DNA of 64,000 nucleotides. Origin: DATKAS01 sp963773315. Lineage in GTDB: Bacteria; Actinomycetota; Acidimicrobiia; Acidimicrobiales; DATKAS01. The stretch is taken from assembly GCA_963773315.1 (NCBI GenBank), contig CAVZAF010000006.1, positions 62,001 to 126,000 of the forward strand, read 5' to 3'. How positions within the stretch are numbered: position 1 is the first letter of the stretch; every line of letters starts with the position of its first letter. Made by a program: the position numbers and the translations under genes. Below the pieces are notes generated by a model. The model was not told where the DNA came from. It was given only the letters and a program-made list of their open reading frames with translations, and ran no database searches. Shown here piece by piece: positions 8,612 through 18,460 of the stretch.

Positions 8612-9214
8612 TCAGCCGGGTCGCATCGTGATGCTGATGCGCGGGCCGACGAGCGTCGCGGGCGACACCTTCGGCACGCAGTGACGCCACTGGCGCTGGC
8701 AATCGCCGCCCATCACGAACAGGTCGCCCCGGCCGAGCTCGAACGTGCGTGACGGACCGCCCGCGGCGGGCTTGATGAGGAAGCGGCGGCGGTGCCCGAC
8801 CGACACGATGACCACGAGGCCATCGGACCGATCGCGCAAGACCCGATCACCATGCCAAGCCACGCTGTCGTGACCGTCGCAGTAGAGGTTGCACCACACC
8901 GACCCGAACGTGACCCCGTAGTGCTCGCCGAGCGCGGCAGACATCGCGTCGACGTAGGGGAAGTCGTAGCGCGACCCGAGCGCGAACCCCGCGGTGCTGC
9001 GGGGCTGCTCGACCGTGCGGTCGTACATGTGCACTTCGGGACGGCTCCAGCTGAGACGGTCGAGCAGCTCATCGAAGACCTGGTCGGAGCCTCCGAGCCA
9101 GCTCGGAACGTGGTCGAGCCAGCAGCGCTCGTCGAGGTCGATTCGGACGAGGTGCGAGAGCGACGGATCGAACGCGGGAGTGCCTGCGTCGAGCAGTGAG
9201 CCCTGGACGAACAT
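8612..9214 (-). CDS. AlkB-like Fe(II)/2-oxoglutarate-dependent dioxygenase
   Basis: A 200-residue AlkB-superfamily enzyme, expected to demethylate alkylated nucleic-acid bases oxidatively or hydroxylate a related substrate. The iron triad is visible as VAWHGDRV (HxD, near residue 119) and WRHCVPKV (distal His, near 177). The 2-oxoglutarate-binding RxxxxxR appears as RISITMR near the C-terminus. LYCDGHDSVAWHGD matches the AlkB N-Y-DG-D-HxD core with CDG. The ATG is preceded by TAGTGT with 7 nt spacing, suggesting a leaderless message. It is divergent from the MFS gene with only 44 bp between starts. No other alkylation-repair gene is adjacent. Confidence 0.85.
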   Translation of the reverse strand: MFVQGSLLDAGTPAFDPSLSHLVRIDLDERCWLDHVPSWLGGSDQVFDELLDRLSWSRPEVHMYDRTVEQPRSTAGFALGSRYDFPYVDAMSAALGEHYGVTFGSVWCNLYCDGHDSVAWHGDRVLRDRSDGLVVIVSVGHRRRFLIKPAAGGPSRTFELGRGDLFVMGGDCQRQWRHCVPKVSPATLVGPRISITMRPG

Positions 9215-9258
9215 GTGTTCGACACTACCACTCGAACCACCGGTAGGGTCGACGAAAT

Positions 9259-10695
9259 ATGGAGCCGTGGGGATCCAGGCTGGCGCGCTGGACGCTCCTC
9301 GCCGCCGTCCTCGGCTCCGGCATGGCCTTCCTCGACAGCACCGTCGTGAACGTCGCGCTCCCGTCGATGGCGAACGACCTGCATGCGGACATCGCCGACC
9401 TCCAGTGGGTGCTCGACGCCTACCTCGTCACCCTGACTTCGCTCCTCCTGCTCGGCGGCTCGCTGGGTGATCGATACGGACGACGCCGCGTGTTGATGAT
9501 CGGGGTGATCAGCTTCGCGATCGCGTCAGCGCTGTGCGGCGCTGCTCCGACGACCGGCACCCTCGTCGCCGCTCGCGCGTTGCAGGGCGCGGGGGCTGCG
9601 TTGCTGGTGCCGGGCAGCCTCGCCCTGCTCTCCGCGACGATCCGCGAAGCTGACCGGCCGCGTGCGATCGGCGCGTGGTCGGGTCTTGCCGGCGTCGCCG
9701 GAGCAGCGGGACCCTTCATCGGTGGATGGCTCGTCGACACCGCGTCCTGGCGATGGGCGTTCCTCATCAACGTGCCTCTCGGCATCGTGGTGCTCGTCGC
9801 CGCTCGCCACGTTCCCGAGAGCCTCGACCCCGACGCCCCACCTCGTCTCGACGTGCTCGGCGCCACTGCGGTCGCCGTCGGCCTCGCATCGCTCACGGCA
9901 GGTCTCATCGAGGCGGGTGGAACATGGTCTGCACCGACGATCATCGCGGTCGTCGCCGGCGTGGTGCTCCTCGTCGCGTTCGTGCTCATCGAGCGACGGA
10001 CTCCCGCGCCCATGCTCCCGCTCGAGCTGTTCCGGTCGAGCCAGTTCACCGGAGCGAACCTGGTCACGCTCGCGGTCTACGCCGGCCTCGGCGGCATGTT
10101 CTTCTTCGTCGTCTTGAACCTGCAGAACGCCCTCGGGTACTCGGCCCTCGAAGCGGGGGCCGCGTTGACTCCCAGCACCGCGATGATGCTCGCGCTCTCC
10201 GCGCGCATGGGCGAGCTCTCGCAGAAGATCGGCCCTCGCATCCCGATGACGGTCGGGCCCGCGATCACAGCGTTCGGGCTGCTCCTGTTCGGCCAGGTCG
10301 ACGCCGGCGACAAGTACGTCACCTCGGTGCTGCCCGCCGCGCTGGTGTTCGGCCTCGGCATGTCGATCACCGTTGCGCCGCTGACCTCCGCCGTGCTCGG
10401 CGCGGTCGACCCGGGGCACTTCGGCGTGGGGTCCGGCACGAACAACGCGGTCTCGCGGCTCGCCGGCCTGCTCGCGATCGCCGTCGTGCCGACGATCGCG
10501 GGCTTCGAGCTGACTGGTGGGAACGGTTCACTTCCCGGCTATCAGACAGCAATGCAGATCTCGGCGGGGCTCGCGCTCACCGGCGCGGCGATCGCGTTCG
10601 TCACCATCGGCCGAGGACGGCGCGTCAGATCGGTCACGCACTCGATCCTCCAGCCGTGCCAAGACCCTGCCCTCGCCGAGGTGAGCCGCCAGTAG
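9259..10695 (+). CDS. MFS multidrug transporter, DHA2 (14-TM) family
   Basis: A 478-residue integral membrane protein. The N-terminal helix carries LDSTVVNVALP, the hallmark of the EmrB/QacA DHA2 drug:H+ antiporters, and the first cytoplasmic loop reads GDRYGRRRVLM (MFS motif A). Helix 5 contains VAGAAGPFIGGWL, equivalent to antiporter motif C. About 14 hydrophobic segments can be counted. A TAGGGT box lies 9 nt upstream of the ATG. The histidine phosphatase gene follows after 10 bp. The exported compound is unknown. Confidence 0.9.
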   Translation: MEPWGSRLARWTLLAAVLGSGMAFLDSTVVNVALPSMANDLHADIADLQWVLDAYLVTLTSLLLLGGSLGDRYGRRRVLMIGVISFAIASALCGAAPTTGTLVAARALQGAGAALLVPGSLALLSATIREADRPRAIGAWSGLAGVAGAAGPFIGGWLVDTASWRWAFLINVPLGIVVLVAARHVPESLDPDAPPRLDVLGATAVAVGLASLTAGLIEAGGTWSAPTIIAVVAGVVLLVAFVLIERRTPAPMLPLELFRSSQFTGANLVTLAVYAGLGGMFFFVVLNLQNALGYSALEAGAALTPSTAMMLALSARMGELSQKIGPRIPMTVGPAITAFGLLLFGQVDAGDKYVTSVLPAALVFGLGMSITVAPLTSAVLGAVDPGHFGVGSGTNNAVSRLAGLLAIAVVPTIAGFELTGGNGSLPGYQTAMQISAGLALTGAAIAFVTIGRGRRVRSVTHSILQPCQDPALAEVSRQ

Positions 10696-10705
10696 CCTCC
10701 GCCGA

Positions 10706-11455
10706 GTGAGCGGCGACAAGAGCAACGAGATCCCGACGCAGAGCCCGAGCCATCATCCGCCGACCGGCCGCCTTCCTGCCGTCTTCGACCTCGCGTTCCT
10801 CACTGGCGTCGAGGACGTCACCGAGCTGATCCTCGTGCGCCACGGTGAGCAGGACATCGCCGGGTTCCCGAATGCGCCCGTCGGCGACGCGATCGATCCC
10901 CCGCTTTCCGCGCGAGGCAACAAGCAGGCCGAGGCGGTCGGCCTCCGCTTCAGCACGCAGCACATCGACGTCGTCTACTCGAGCAACCTCGAGCGAGCCC
11001 ACGAGACAGGCCGCCAGATCGCGCGGCATCACGGCCTCGAGCCGATCGTGCTCGAAGACCTACGCGAGGTCGAGGTGTTCCGCGACATCCCACCCGAGCA
11101 GCTCGCCGTCGACTTCGTCGGCCGCCAGCTCCTGCTCGGCATCCGCCAGCGGATGCTCAACGAGAAGAGCTGGGACGTCTATCCCCACTCAGAGTCGAGC
11201 TTCGAGTTCCGCAAGCGCACGGTGAACGCGATCGAGGGCATCCTCGCGACCCATCCCGGCGAGCGCGTCGTGGTCGCTTGCCACGGCGGCGTCATCAACG
11301 CCTACATCGGCCACATCATCGGCGTCGACTACGACATGTTCTTCCGTCCCGCGCACACGTCGGTCAGCGTCGTGCTCGCCGCGGACACCGTGCGCGCGCT
11401 TCGGTCACTGAACGACGTGCATCACCTCGAGGCCGACGCGCTCGTCAGCCACTGA
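10706..11455 (+). CDS. Histidine phosphatase superfamily (phosphoglycerate-mutase-like) protein
   Basis: A 249-residue branch-1 histidine phosphatase. The phospho-acceptor motif LILVRHGEQD lies near residue 46 and the second catalytic histidine is in VVVACHGGVINAYIG near residue 190. These enzymes hydrolyse phosphomonoesters or act as mutases; substrates vary too widely to predict. The GTG start has a TAGCCT box 7 nt upstream, and that box overlaps the MFS stop codon. About 40 polar residues precede the core, so a start closer to the domain is possible. It is convergent with gltD, with 3 bp between stops. Confidence 0.85.
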   Translation: MSGDKSNEIPTQSPSHHPPTGRLPAVFDLAFLTGVEDVTELILVRHGEQDIAGFPNAPVGDAIDPPLSARGNKQAEAVGLRFSTQHIDVVYSSNLERAHETGRQIARHHGLEPIVLEDLREVEVFRDIPPEQLAVDFVGRQLLLGIRQRMLNEKSWDVYPHSESSFEFRKRTVNAIEGILATHPGERVVVACHGGVINAYIGHIIGVDYDMFFRPAHTSVSVVLAADTVRALRSLNDVHHLEADALVSH

Positions 11456-11458
11456 CGT

Positions 11459-12911
11459 TCAGACGAGCGGGCGAGTCGTCGGGAGGATGGGCGCCGGCAA
11501 CGTCGTGGCTCCCATCAGCCATTCGTCGACCGACGCGGCGCACGAGCGGCCTTCGGCAATGGCCCACACGATGAGGCTCTGCCCGCGGCCCATGTCACCG
11601 CACGCGAACACGCCTTCCACCGACGTCTGGAAGCCGGCGTCACGGTCGACGTTGCCGCGGGCATCGATCTCGACGCCGAGCTGATCGAGCATCGGGCCGC
11701 GCTCCGGGCCGACGAAGCCCATGGCGAGCAGCACGAGCTCACAAGGCAACTCGAAGTCAGTGCCCGCGATCTTCTCGAACCGACCATCACGCATCTCGAC
11801 CTCGTGGGCGAGCAACGCGGTCACGTTGCCCGCGTCGTCACCGGCGAAGCGCTCGGTGTTCACGCTGAACACCCGCTCGCCGCCCTCCTCGTGCGCGGAG
11901 GAGGTGCGGTAGATCATCGACCACTGCGGCCACGGGTTGTTGGTTGCCCTGCTGTCGGGCGGTCGAGGCAGGATCTCGAACTGGTGCACCGACGCCGCGC
12001 CCTGGCGATGGACCGTGCCGAGGCAGTCGGCCCCGGTGTCACCGCCGCCGATGATCACGACGTTCTTGCCGTGCGCGGTGATCGGAGGCTCGTCGATGTC
12101 GCCTTCCTGCACACGGTTCGCAAGCGGGAGGAACTCCATCGCCTGGTGGATGCCGTCGAGCTCGCGACCGGGGATCGGTAGGTCGCGCCACGCAGTCGCG
12201 CCCGCGGCGAGGACGATCGCGTCGAACTCCTCGTCGAGCTCTTCGATCGTCACGTCGACGCCCACCGAGACGCCGGGTCGGAACTCGGTGCCTTCGTCGC
12301 TCATCTGCGCGATCCGGCGCTCGAGGAGTCGCTTCTCCATCTTGAACTCGGGGATGCCGTAGCGCAGGAGCCCACCGATGCGATCGGCGCGCTCGAACAC
12401 GACGACGCGATGCCCCGCTCGCGTGAGCTGCTGCGCGGCGGCAAGGCCCGCGGGCCCCGATCCCACCACCGCGACGCTCTTCCCACTGAGAAACGCGGGC
12501 GGTTGCGCCTCGACCCAGCCCTCGGCCCACGCGCGGTCGACGATCTCGACCTCGACCTGCTTGATGGTCACCGGATCGCTGTTGATGCCGAGCACGCACG
12601 CGGCTTCGCACGGCGCGGGGCACAACCGACCCGTGAACTCGGGGAAGTTGTTCGTCGCGTGCAGCCGCTCGATCGCCTCGCGCCAGCTGCTGCGGTACAC
12701 GAGGTCGTTCCAGTCCGGGATGAGGTTGCCCAGGGGGCAGCCGTTGTTGCAGAAGGGGATGCCGCAGTCCATGCAGCGACCCGCCTGGTGCTGCAGCTCC
12801 TCTTCGGGGAACGGCTCGTACACCTCGCGCCAGTCGCGCAGCCGCACCGGCACAGGCCGTCGCGTCGGGACCGACGCGCGACCACTTGAGGAACCCCGTG
12901 ACCTCACCCAT
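11459..12911 (-). CDS. gltD: Glutamate synthase small (beta) subunit, apparent +1 frameshift
   Basis: GltD supplies electrons from NADPH to GltB. The N-terminal Fe-S domain shows CMDCGIPFCNNGCP and the FAD/NAD fold shows VAVVGSGPAGLAAAQQL. The family N-terminus is split between two frames. From ATG 12911 one reads MGEVTGFLKWSRVGP, then the frame is wrong. One base out of phase the reading continues PTRRPVPVRLRDWREVYEPF and stays open to the stop. Deleting one C of the CCC at 12867-12869 restores a normal 483-residue protein, and the span length is 3n+1. The ATG overlaps the gltB stop by 8 bp, normal for coupled gltBD. GTG 12907 would avoid the shift but gives an N-terminus unlike the family. 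An insertion error in the assembly is the likeliest cause. Confidence 0.9.
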
Positions 12912-15900
12912 GGGACGCCGCCATCACCCGCGCCAGCCTCTCGGACTCGCTGATGTCGAGCTCCTCTGCTTCTCGCATGACGTCGAGCACCCGCTTGTAG
13001 TCCTTCGGCATGACCTTGTGGAAATGCGCGAGCGCGTCGTCCCACTCGACGAGCAACGCCTTCGCCACCGAGGAATCGGTCTCGGCTGCGTGGCGAGCCA
13101 CGATCTCGGCGAGGAAGGCAGTGTCGACGTCGTCGGGCGTCTCGAGCTCGACCATCTCGTAGTTGACGAGCGACGGGAACATGCCGGTCGGGTCGTGGAC
13201 GTACGCGATGCCGCCGGACATGCCGGCGCCGAAGTTGCGTCCGGTCGCGCCGAGCACCACGACGCGACCACCGGTCATGTACTCGCAGCCGTGGTCACCG
13301 ACGCCTTCGACGACCGCGGTCGCGCCGGAATTTCGCACGCAGAACCGCTCGCCGACGACGCCTCGGATCAGGGCTTCGCCACTCGTCGCACCGTAGAGCG
13401 CGACGTTGCCCGCGATGATGTTCTCCTCGGCCACGAACGGCGACCGCTTGTCGGGGAACAGCACCAGCCGTCCGCCGGAGAGCCCCTTGCCGAAGTAGTC
13501 GTTCGCGTCGCCTTCGAGCCGCAGCGTGATGCCGCGAGGAACGAAGGCGCCGAAGCTCTGGCCCGCCGAGCCGACGAAGTCGACGGTGATCGTGCCGTCG
13601 GGCAGGCCCTCGCCGCCGTAGCGCCGAGTCACCTCGGAGCCGAGCATCGTGCCAACGGTGCGGTTGACGTTGCGGATGGGGAGCTCGAGGTGCACCGGCC
13701 GTGCGTCCTCGAGCGCGCCCTCGCACAGCGCGATCAGGGTCTGATCGAGCGCCCGGTCGAGACCGTGGTCTTGGGTCGTGACGCACAGCAGCGAGTCGCC
13801 GTCGGCGACTGCGGGCATCTCGAGGATCGGCGACAGGTCGAGGCTCGATGCCTTCCAGTGCTCGACGGCGCCCGTGGTGTCGAGCACCTCGGCATGACCG
13901 ACCGCCTCGGCGATCGAGCGGAACCCGAGCGCCGCGAGGTGCTCGCGCACCTCCTCGGCGATGTACTCGAAGAACGTGACGACGAACTCGGGCTTTCCGC
14001 TGAACCGCTTGCGCAGCTCCGGGTTCTGCGTCGCGACGCCGACCGGACACGTGTCGAGATGGCAGACCCGCATCATCACGCAGCCCGACACGACAAGCGG
14101 TGCCGTCGCGAAGCCGAACTCCTCTGCGCCGAGCAGCGCCGCGATCACGACGTCGCGGCCGGTCTTCAGCTGGCCGTCGACCTGCACGACGATGCGGTCA
14201 CGCAGGCGGTTCACGAGCAGCGTCTGCTGCGTCTCGGCGAGCCCGAGCTCCCACGGCGCACCCGCGTGCTTGAGCGACGTGAGGGGGCTCGCACCCGTGC
14301 CACCGTCGTGTCCCGAGATCAGCACGACATCCGCGTGCGCCTTCGACACGCCAGCGGCGACCGTGCCCACGCCGACCTCCGCGACGAGCTTCACGTGCAC
14401 GCGCGCCTGCGGGTTTGCGTTCTTGAGATCGTGGATCAGCTGCTTCAGATCCTCGATGGAGTAGATGTCGTGGTGCGGGGGCGGTGAGATGAGGCCGACA
14501 CCGGGAGTCGAGTGCCGCGTCTTCGCGATCCACGGGTACACCTTGTGCCCGGGCAGCTGGCCGCCCTCCCCTGGCTTCGCGCCCTGCGCCATCTTGATCT
14601 GCAGGTCGTCGGCGTTCACGAGGTACTCACTCGTCACGCCGAACCTCGCGGATGCCACTTGCTTGATCGCCGATCGCCGGAGATCACCGTTCTCGTCCGG
14701 CGTGTAGCGGTCGGCGTCCTCGCCGCCCTCACCGGTGTTCGACTTGCCGCCGATGCGGTTCATCGCGATCGCGAGCGTCTCGTGGGCTTCCTTCGAGATC
14801 GACCCGTACGACATGGCTCCCGTCGCGAACCGCTTCACGATCTCGCTCACTGGCTCGACCTCTTCGATCGGCACCGGAGGCCGCGCCCCCGCCTTGAACG
14901 TGAAGAGGCCGCGGAGCGTCGCGAGCCGCGTGGACTGATCGTCCACGAGCTTCGTGTACTCCTTGAAGATGTCGTACCGACGCGCCCGGCTCGCGTGCTG
15001 CAGCTTGAACACCGTCTCCGGGTTGAAGAGGTGGTACTCACCCTCGCGACGCCACTGGTACTCGCCGCCGAGGTCGAGCGTGCGATGGGCCCGCTGCGCC
15101 GGGTTCGGCGGGTACGCGGTCGCGTGCCGCGTGGCGATCTCTTCTGCCAGCACGTCGAGCCCGATGCCACCGAGCCGACTGACCGTGCCGGTGAAGTACT
15201 CGTCGACGAGCTCGCGGCCGAGGCCGATCGCCTCGAACACTTGCGCACCCGTGTACGACGCCACCGTCGAGATGCCCATCTTCGACATCACCTTCAGCAC
15301 GCCCTTGCCGGCGGCCTTGATGTAGTTCTTCACGGCCTTGTGCGCGTCGATGCCAGTGAGGCGGCCCTCGATGATCAGGTCCTCGATGGCCTCGAACGCG
15401 AGGTAGGGGTTGATGGCGCCGGCGCCGTAGCCGACGAGCAAGGCCATGTGATGCACCTCGCGCGCGTCGCCCGACTCGACCACGAGCCCGACCTGCGTGC
15501 GGGTCTTCTCACGGATCAGGTGGTGGTGCACGGCCGCCGTCATCAGCAGCGACGGGATCGGCGCGAGGTCCTCGGTCGAGTCGCGGTCCGACAGCACGAT
15601 GATGCGCACGCCTGACGCGATCGCGTCGCTCACCTCGTGACGCAGCCTGTCGAGTGCCTCGGCGAGCGCGGCCCCGCCTCCGGCAACGGGGTACAGGCCG
15701 TGGAGCACGATCGCCGCGAACCCCGGCATGTCGCCGTCTTCGTTGATGTGGATCAGCTTCGCGAGCTCGTCGTTGTCGATGATCGGGAACGGGAGGGCAA
15801 CCTGTCGGCACGACGCCGGTGTCGGCGCGAGCAGGTTGCCCTCCGGCCCGATCGTGGACCCGAGCGATGTCACCAGCTCTTCGCGGATCGCGTCGAGCGG

Positions 15901-17499
15901 CGGGTTCGTCACCTGGGCGAACAGCTGTTGGAAGTAGTCGAACAGCAGGCGCGGCCGCGCGGACAACGCGGCGATGGGCGTGTCGGTGCCCATCGAGCCG
16001 AGCGCCTCGCCGCCAGTCGCAGCCATCGGACTGATGAGGATCTTGAGCTCCTCGTGCGTGTACCCGAACGTCTGCAGCCGGCGCATGACGGACTCGTGGC
16101 CGTAGATGACGTGCTCGCGGTCGGGCAGGTCCGCAAGGTGGACGAGGCCGCCGTGAAGCCATTCCTCGTAAGGAAGCTCGCCCGACAGGTTCGCCTTGAT
16201 CTCGTCGTCGCCGACGATGCGACCGAGGCTCGTGTCGACGAGGAACATCCGACCCGGCTGCAAGCGTCCCTTCTTCACGACGCGAGCCGGATCGATGTCG
16301 AGGACGCCGACCTCGCTCGCCATGATCACGCGGTCGTCGTCGGTCACCCAGTAGCGACTCGGGCGCAGGCCGTTGCGATCGAGGACCGCGCCGGCGACGG
16401 TGCCGTCGGTGAACGCGATCGACGCCGGGCCGTCCCATGGCTCCATGAGCGAGGAGTGGAATCGGTAGAACGCTCGCTTCTCCGCGCTCATGGCCGCGTG
16501 GTTCTCCCACGCCTCCGGGATCATCATCAGCACGGCGTGGGGAAGTGAGCGTCCGCCGAGGTGCAGCAGCTCGAGCACCTCGTCGAAGCTCGCGGTGTCG
16601 CTGCCTCCCGGCGTGACGATGGGAAAGATGCGGCTGAGGTCGCCCGGGATGCGATCGCTCTCGAGCAGCGCCTCGCGCGCCCGCATCCAGTTGCGGTTGC
16701 CCTGGACCGTGTTGATCTCGCCGTTGTGCGCGATGTAGCGGTACGGATGCGCGAGCGGCCACGACGGGAACGTGTTCGTGCTGTACCGCGAATGGACGAG
16801 TGCGATCGCCGACTCGACCCGCTCGTCGTTGATGTCGGTGAAGAACTGCGACAGCTGCGGCGCGGTGAGCATGCCCTTGTAGATCAACGTGCGCGACGAG
16901 AGGCTCGGGAAGTACACCGACTTGCCCACCTCGTGCTCCACGCGCTTGCGCACCACGAAGGCGAGTCGCTCGAGCGTCATCCGGTCGATCGGCTGCCCTT
17001 GCGCGGCGCCGATGAACAGCTGGCGGAAGAGCGGCATGACCGCACGGGCGCCGTCTCCGATCATCGAGTCGTCGACCGGCACGTCACGCCATCCGAGGAC
17101 GCGCAATCCCTCGCTGCCGACGATCTTCTCGATGTGGGAGACGACCTGCTCGGTGTCGGCCTCGGCGGTCGGCAGGAACGCCATCCCGACTGCGTATTGC
17201 CCCGCGGGCGGCAGGGCGAAGTCGACGACCGCCCGCAGGAAGCGGTCGGGGATCTGGATCGTGATGCCGGCGCCGTCGCCGGTGTTCGCCTCGGCCCCCT
17301 GCGCGCCGCGATGCTCGAGGTTGCAGAGCGCGCCGATGCCCATCGCGACGATCTCGTGGGTGGCTCGCCCCTTGATGTCGACCACGAACGAGACGCCGCA
17401 GGCGTCGTGCTCGTTGGCGGGGTCGTACAGGCCGAAGGCGCTCGGGAGGTCACCTGACCAGGGAGTGTTCAGCTCAGGGCGCGATTCGCGTGTCATCAC
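12904..17499 (-). CDS. gltB: Glutamate synthase large (alpha) subunit
   Basis: A 1531-residue GltB, full length for the family. It makes two glutamates from glutamine and 2-oxoglutarate. Domains in order are: class II amidotransferase with nucleophile Cys34 in HDACGVSF (about 33 residues are expected to be cleaved off), central domain, FMN-binding synthase barrel (GEGGEDADRY, GAKPGEGGQLPGHKVYPW), the 3Fe-4S cysteines in CVMMRVCHLDTCPVG, and the C-terminal GXGXG helix. The 133 bp upstream hold no gene. A TTGACT lies near 17576, but I cannot define a convincing promoter. It is followed directly by gltD. Confidence 0.97.
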   Translation of the reverse strand: MMTRESRPELNTPWSGDLPSAFGLYDPANEHDACGVSFVVDIKGRATHEIVAMGIGALCNLEHRGAQGAEANTGDGAGITIQIPDRFLRAVVDFALPPAGQYAVGMAFLPTAEADTEQVVSHIEKIVGSEGLRVLGWRDVPVDDSMIGDGARAVMPLFRQLFIGAAQGQPIDRMTLERLAFVVRKRVEHEVGKSVYFPSLSSRTLIYKGMLTAPQLSQFFTDINDERVESAIALVHSRYSTNTFPSWPLAHPYRYIAHNGEINTVQGNRNWMRAREALLESDRIPGDLSRIFPIVTPGGSDTASFDEVLELLHLGGRSLPHAVLMMIPEAWENHAAMSAEKRAFYRFHSSLMEPWDGPASIAFTDGTVAGAVLDRNGLRPSRYWVTDDDRVIMASEVGVLDIDPARVVKKGRLQPGRMFLVDTSLGRIVGDDEIKANLSGELPYEEWLHGGLVHLADLPDREHVIYGHESVMRRLQTFGYTHEELKILISPMAATGGEALGSMGTDTPIAALSARPRLLFDYFQQLFAQVTNPPLDAIREELVTSLGSTIGPEGNLLAPTPASCRQVALPFPIIDNDELAKLIHINEDGDMPGFAAIVLHGLYPVAGGGAALAEALDRLRHEVSDAIASGVRIIVLSDRDSTEDLAPIPSLLMTAAVHHHLIREKTRTQVGLVVESGDAREVHHMALLVGYGAGAINPYLAFEAIEDLIIEGRLTGIDAHKAVKNYIKAAGKGVLKVMSKMGISTVASYTGAQVFEAIGLGRELVDEYFTGTVSRLGGIGLDVLAEEIATRHATAYPPNPAQRAHRTLDLGGEYQWRREGEYHLFNPETVFKLQHASRARRYDIFKEYTKLVDDQSTRLATLRGLFTFKAGARPPVPIEEVEPVSEIVKRFATGAMSYGSISKEAHETLAIAMNRIGGKSNTGEGGEDADRYTPDENGDLRRSAIKQVASARFGVTSEYLVNADDLQIKMAQGAKPGEGGQLPGHKVYPWIAKTRHSTPGVGLISPPPHHDIYSIEDLKQLIHDLKNANPQARVHVKLVAEVGVGTVAAGVSKAHADVVLISGHDGGTGASPLTSLKHAGAPWELGLAETQQTLLVNRLRDRIVVQVDGQLKTGRDVVIAALLGAEEFGFATAPLVVSGCVMMRVCHLDTCPVGVATQNPELRKRFSGKPEFVVTFFEYIAEEVREHLAALGFRSIAEAVGHAEVLDTTGAVEHWKASSLDLSPILEMPAVADGDSLLCVTTQDHGLDRALDQTLIALCEGALEDARPVHLELPIRNVNRTVGTMLGSEVTRRYGGEGLPDGTITVDFVGSAGQSFGAFVPRGITLRLEGDANDYFGKGLSGGRLVLFPDKRSPFVAEENIIAGNVALYGATSGEALIRGVVGERFCVRNSGATAVVEGVGDHGCEYMTGGRVVVLGATGRNFGAGMSGGIAYVHDPTGMFPSLVNYEMVELETPDDVDTAFLAEIVARHAAETDSSVAKALLVEWDDALAHFHKVMPKDYKRVLDVMREAEELDISESERLARVMAASHG

Positions 17500-17632
17500 T
17501 GTCCATCCACATCACTCGTTTGGGGTGACGCAGCATGGTGGGACAGCGCTGGCCCGGGCTGCAGTGCCTTCCAGGATAGTCAACGGTGCGGCCGCGTCGC
17601 CCGATTTGCCGGCCGGGTGCGAGGGCTGACGG

Positions 17633-18433
17633 TCAGTCCTCGAAGACGGGGTCGCGCTTCTCGAAGTAGGCCTTCACGGCTTCGATCTGGTTCGGGCTGC
17701 CGATGAGCGAGCGGATCGTGCGCTCCTCGGCCTTGAAGCCGTCGGCGAGGCTGACGTCGCCGGCCATGTTGAGCAGCGCTTTGGCGCCTCGGACGGCCTG
17801 GGGGCTCTTCGACGCGATCTCACGCGCGAGTGCGAGGGCGTCGACGAGCGGCGTCTCGCTCACCCGGGTCGCGACGCCGAGCCGCACCGCCTCGTGGCCG
17901 TCGATCATGCGGCCGGTGAAGGTCAGCTCCTTCGCGACGTCGAGACCGACGACCTTCGGCAGCAGCTGCGTGCCGGTCATGTCCGGGATCAGGCCCCAGC
18001 GCACCTCGAGCACCGACATCTTCACGTCCGGAGCGACGATGCGGATGTCCGCGCCCAGGGCGATCTGGAACCCGCCGCCGAGCGCGACGCCGTGCACGGC
18101 CGCGATCACCGGCGCCGGGATCTCCTGCCACACGAACGCGGCCTGCTGACCCGGGTTCGTGATCTCGCCACCTCGACGGGGCGTCACGTTCTCGAGGTTC
18201 GTCTCGCTGCCGCCCGCCATCGCCTGGAACGAGCCGAAGTCGAGCCCCGCGCAGAACGCACGACCCTCCCCCGAGAGCACCACCGCGCGGACCGCTGCGT
18301 CGGACTTCAGCGCCTCCCCCATCTCGACCAGTGCCGAGAACAACGCGCCGTCGAGCGCGTTCATCTTCTCGGGCCGGTTCATCCGCACGTCAGCGACGCC
18401 ATTCTCGATGGTGCAGGTCACTCGGTCAGACAT
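17633..18433 (-). CDS. Enoyl-CoA hydratase/isomerase (crotonase) family protein
   Basis: A 266-residue crotonase-fold protein acting on an acyl-CoA. The oxyanion-hole region is GEGRAFCAGLDFGSF and the second is AVHGVALGGGFQIALGADIR. The helix MTGTQLLPKVVG lacks the usual catalytic glutamate pair of short-chain enoyl-CoA hydratases in an obvious form, so the exact reaction is open. ATG 18433 is chosen because MSDRVTCTIENGVADVRMNR matches the family N-terminus and a CAGACT box lies 6 nt upstream. Starts further upstream would run into the divergent nitroreductase gene 27 bp away. Confidence 0.87.
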   Translation of the reverse strand: MSDRVTCTIENGVADVRMNRPEKMNALDGALFSALVEMGEALKSDAAVRAVVLSGEGRAFCAGLDFGSFQAMAGGSETNLENVTPRRGGEITNPGQQAAFVWQEIPAPVIAAVHGVALGGGFQIALGADIRIVAPDVKMSVLEVRWGLIPDMTGTQLLPKVVGLDVAKELTFTGRMIDGHEAVRLGVATRVSETPLVDALALAREIASKSPQAVRGAKALLNMAGDVSLADGFKAEERTIRSLIGSPNQIEAVKAYFEKRDPVFED

Positions 18434-18460
18434 GACACGAGTCTGGCATGCTCCCGTCTC

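Noticed and set aside
12886..17457. Several long plus-strand frames opposite gltB
   Set aside because: Antisense shadows of an intact 1531-residue GltB; no recognisable protein features.
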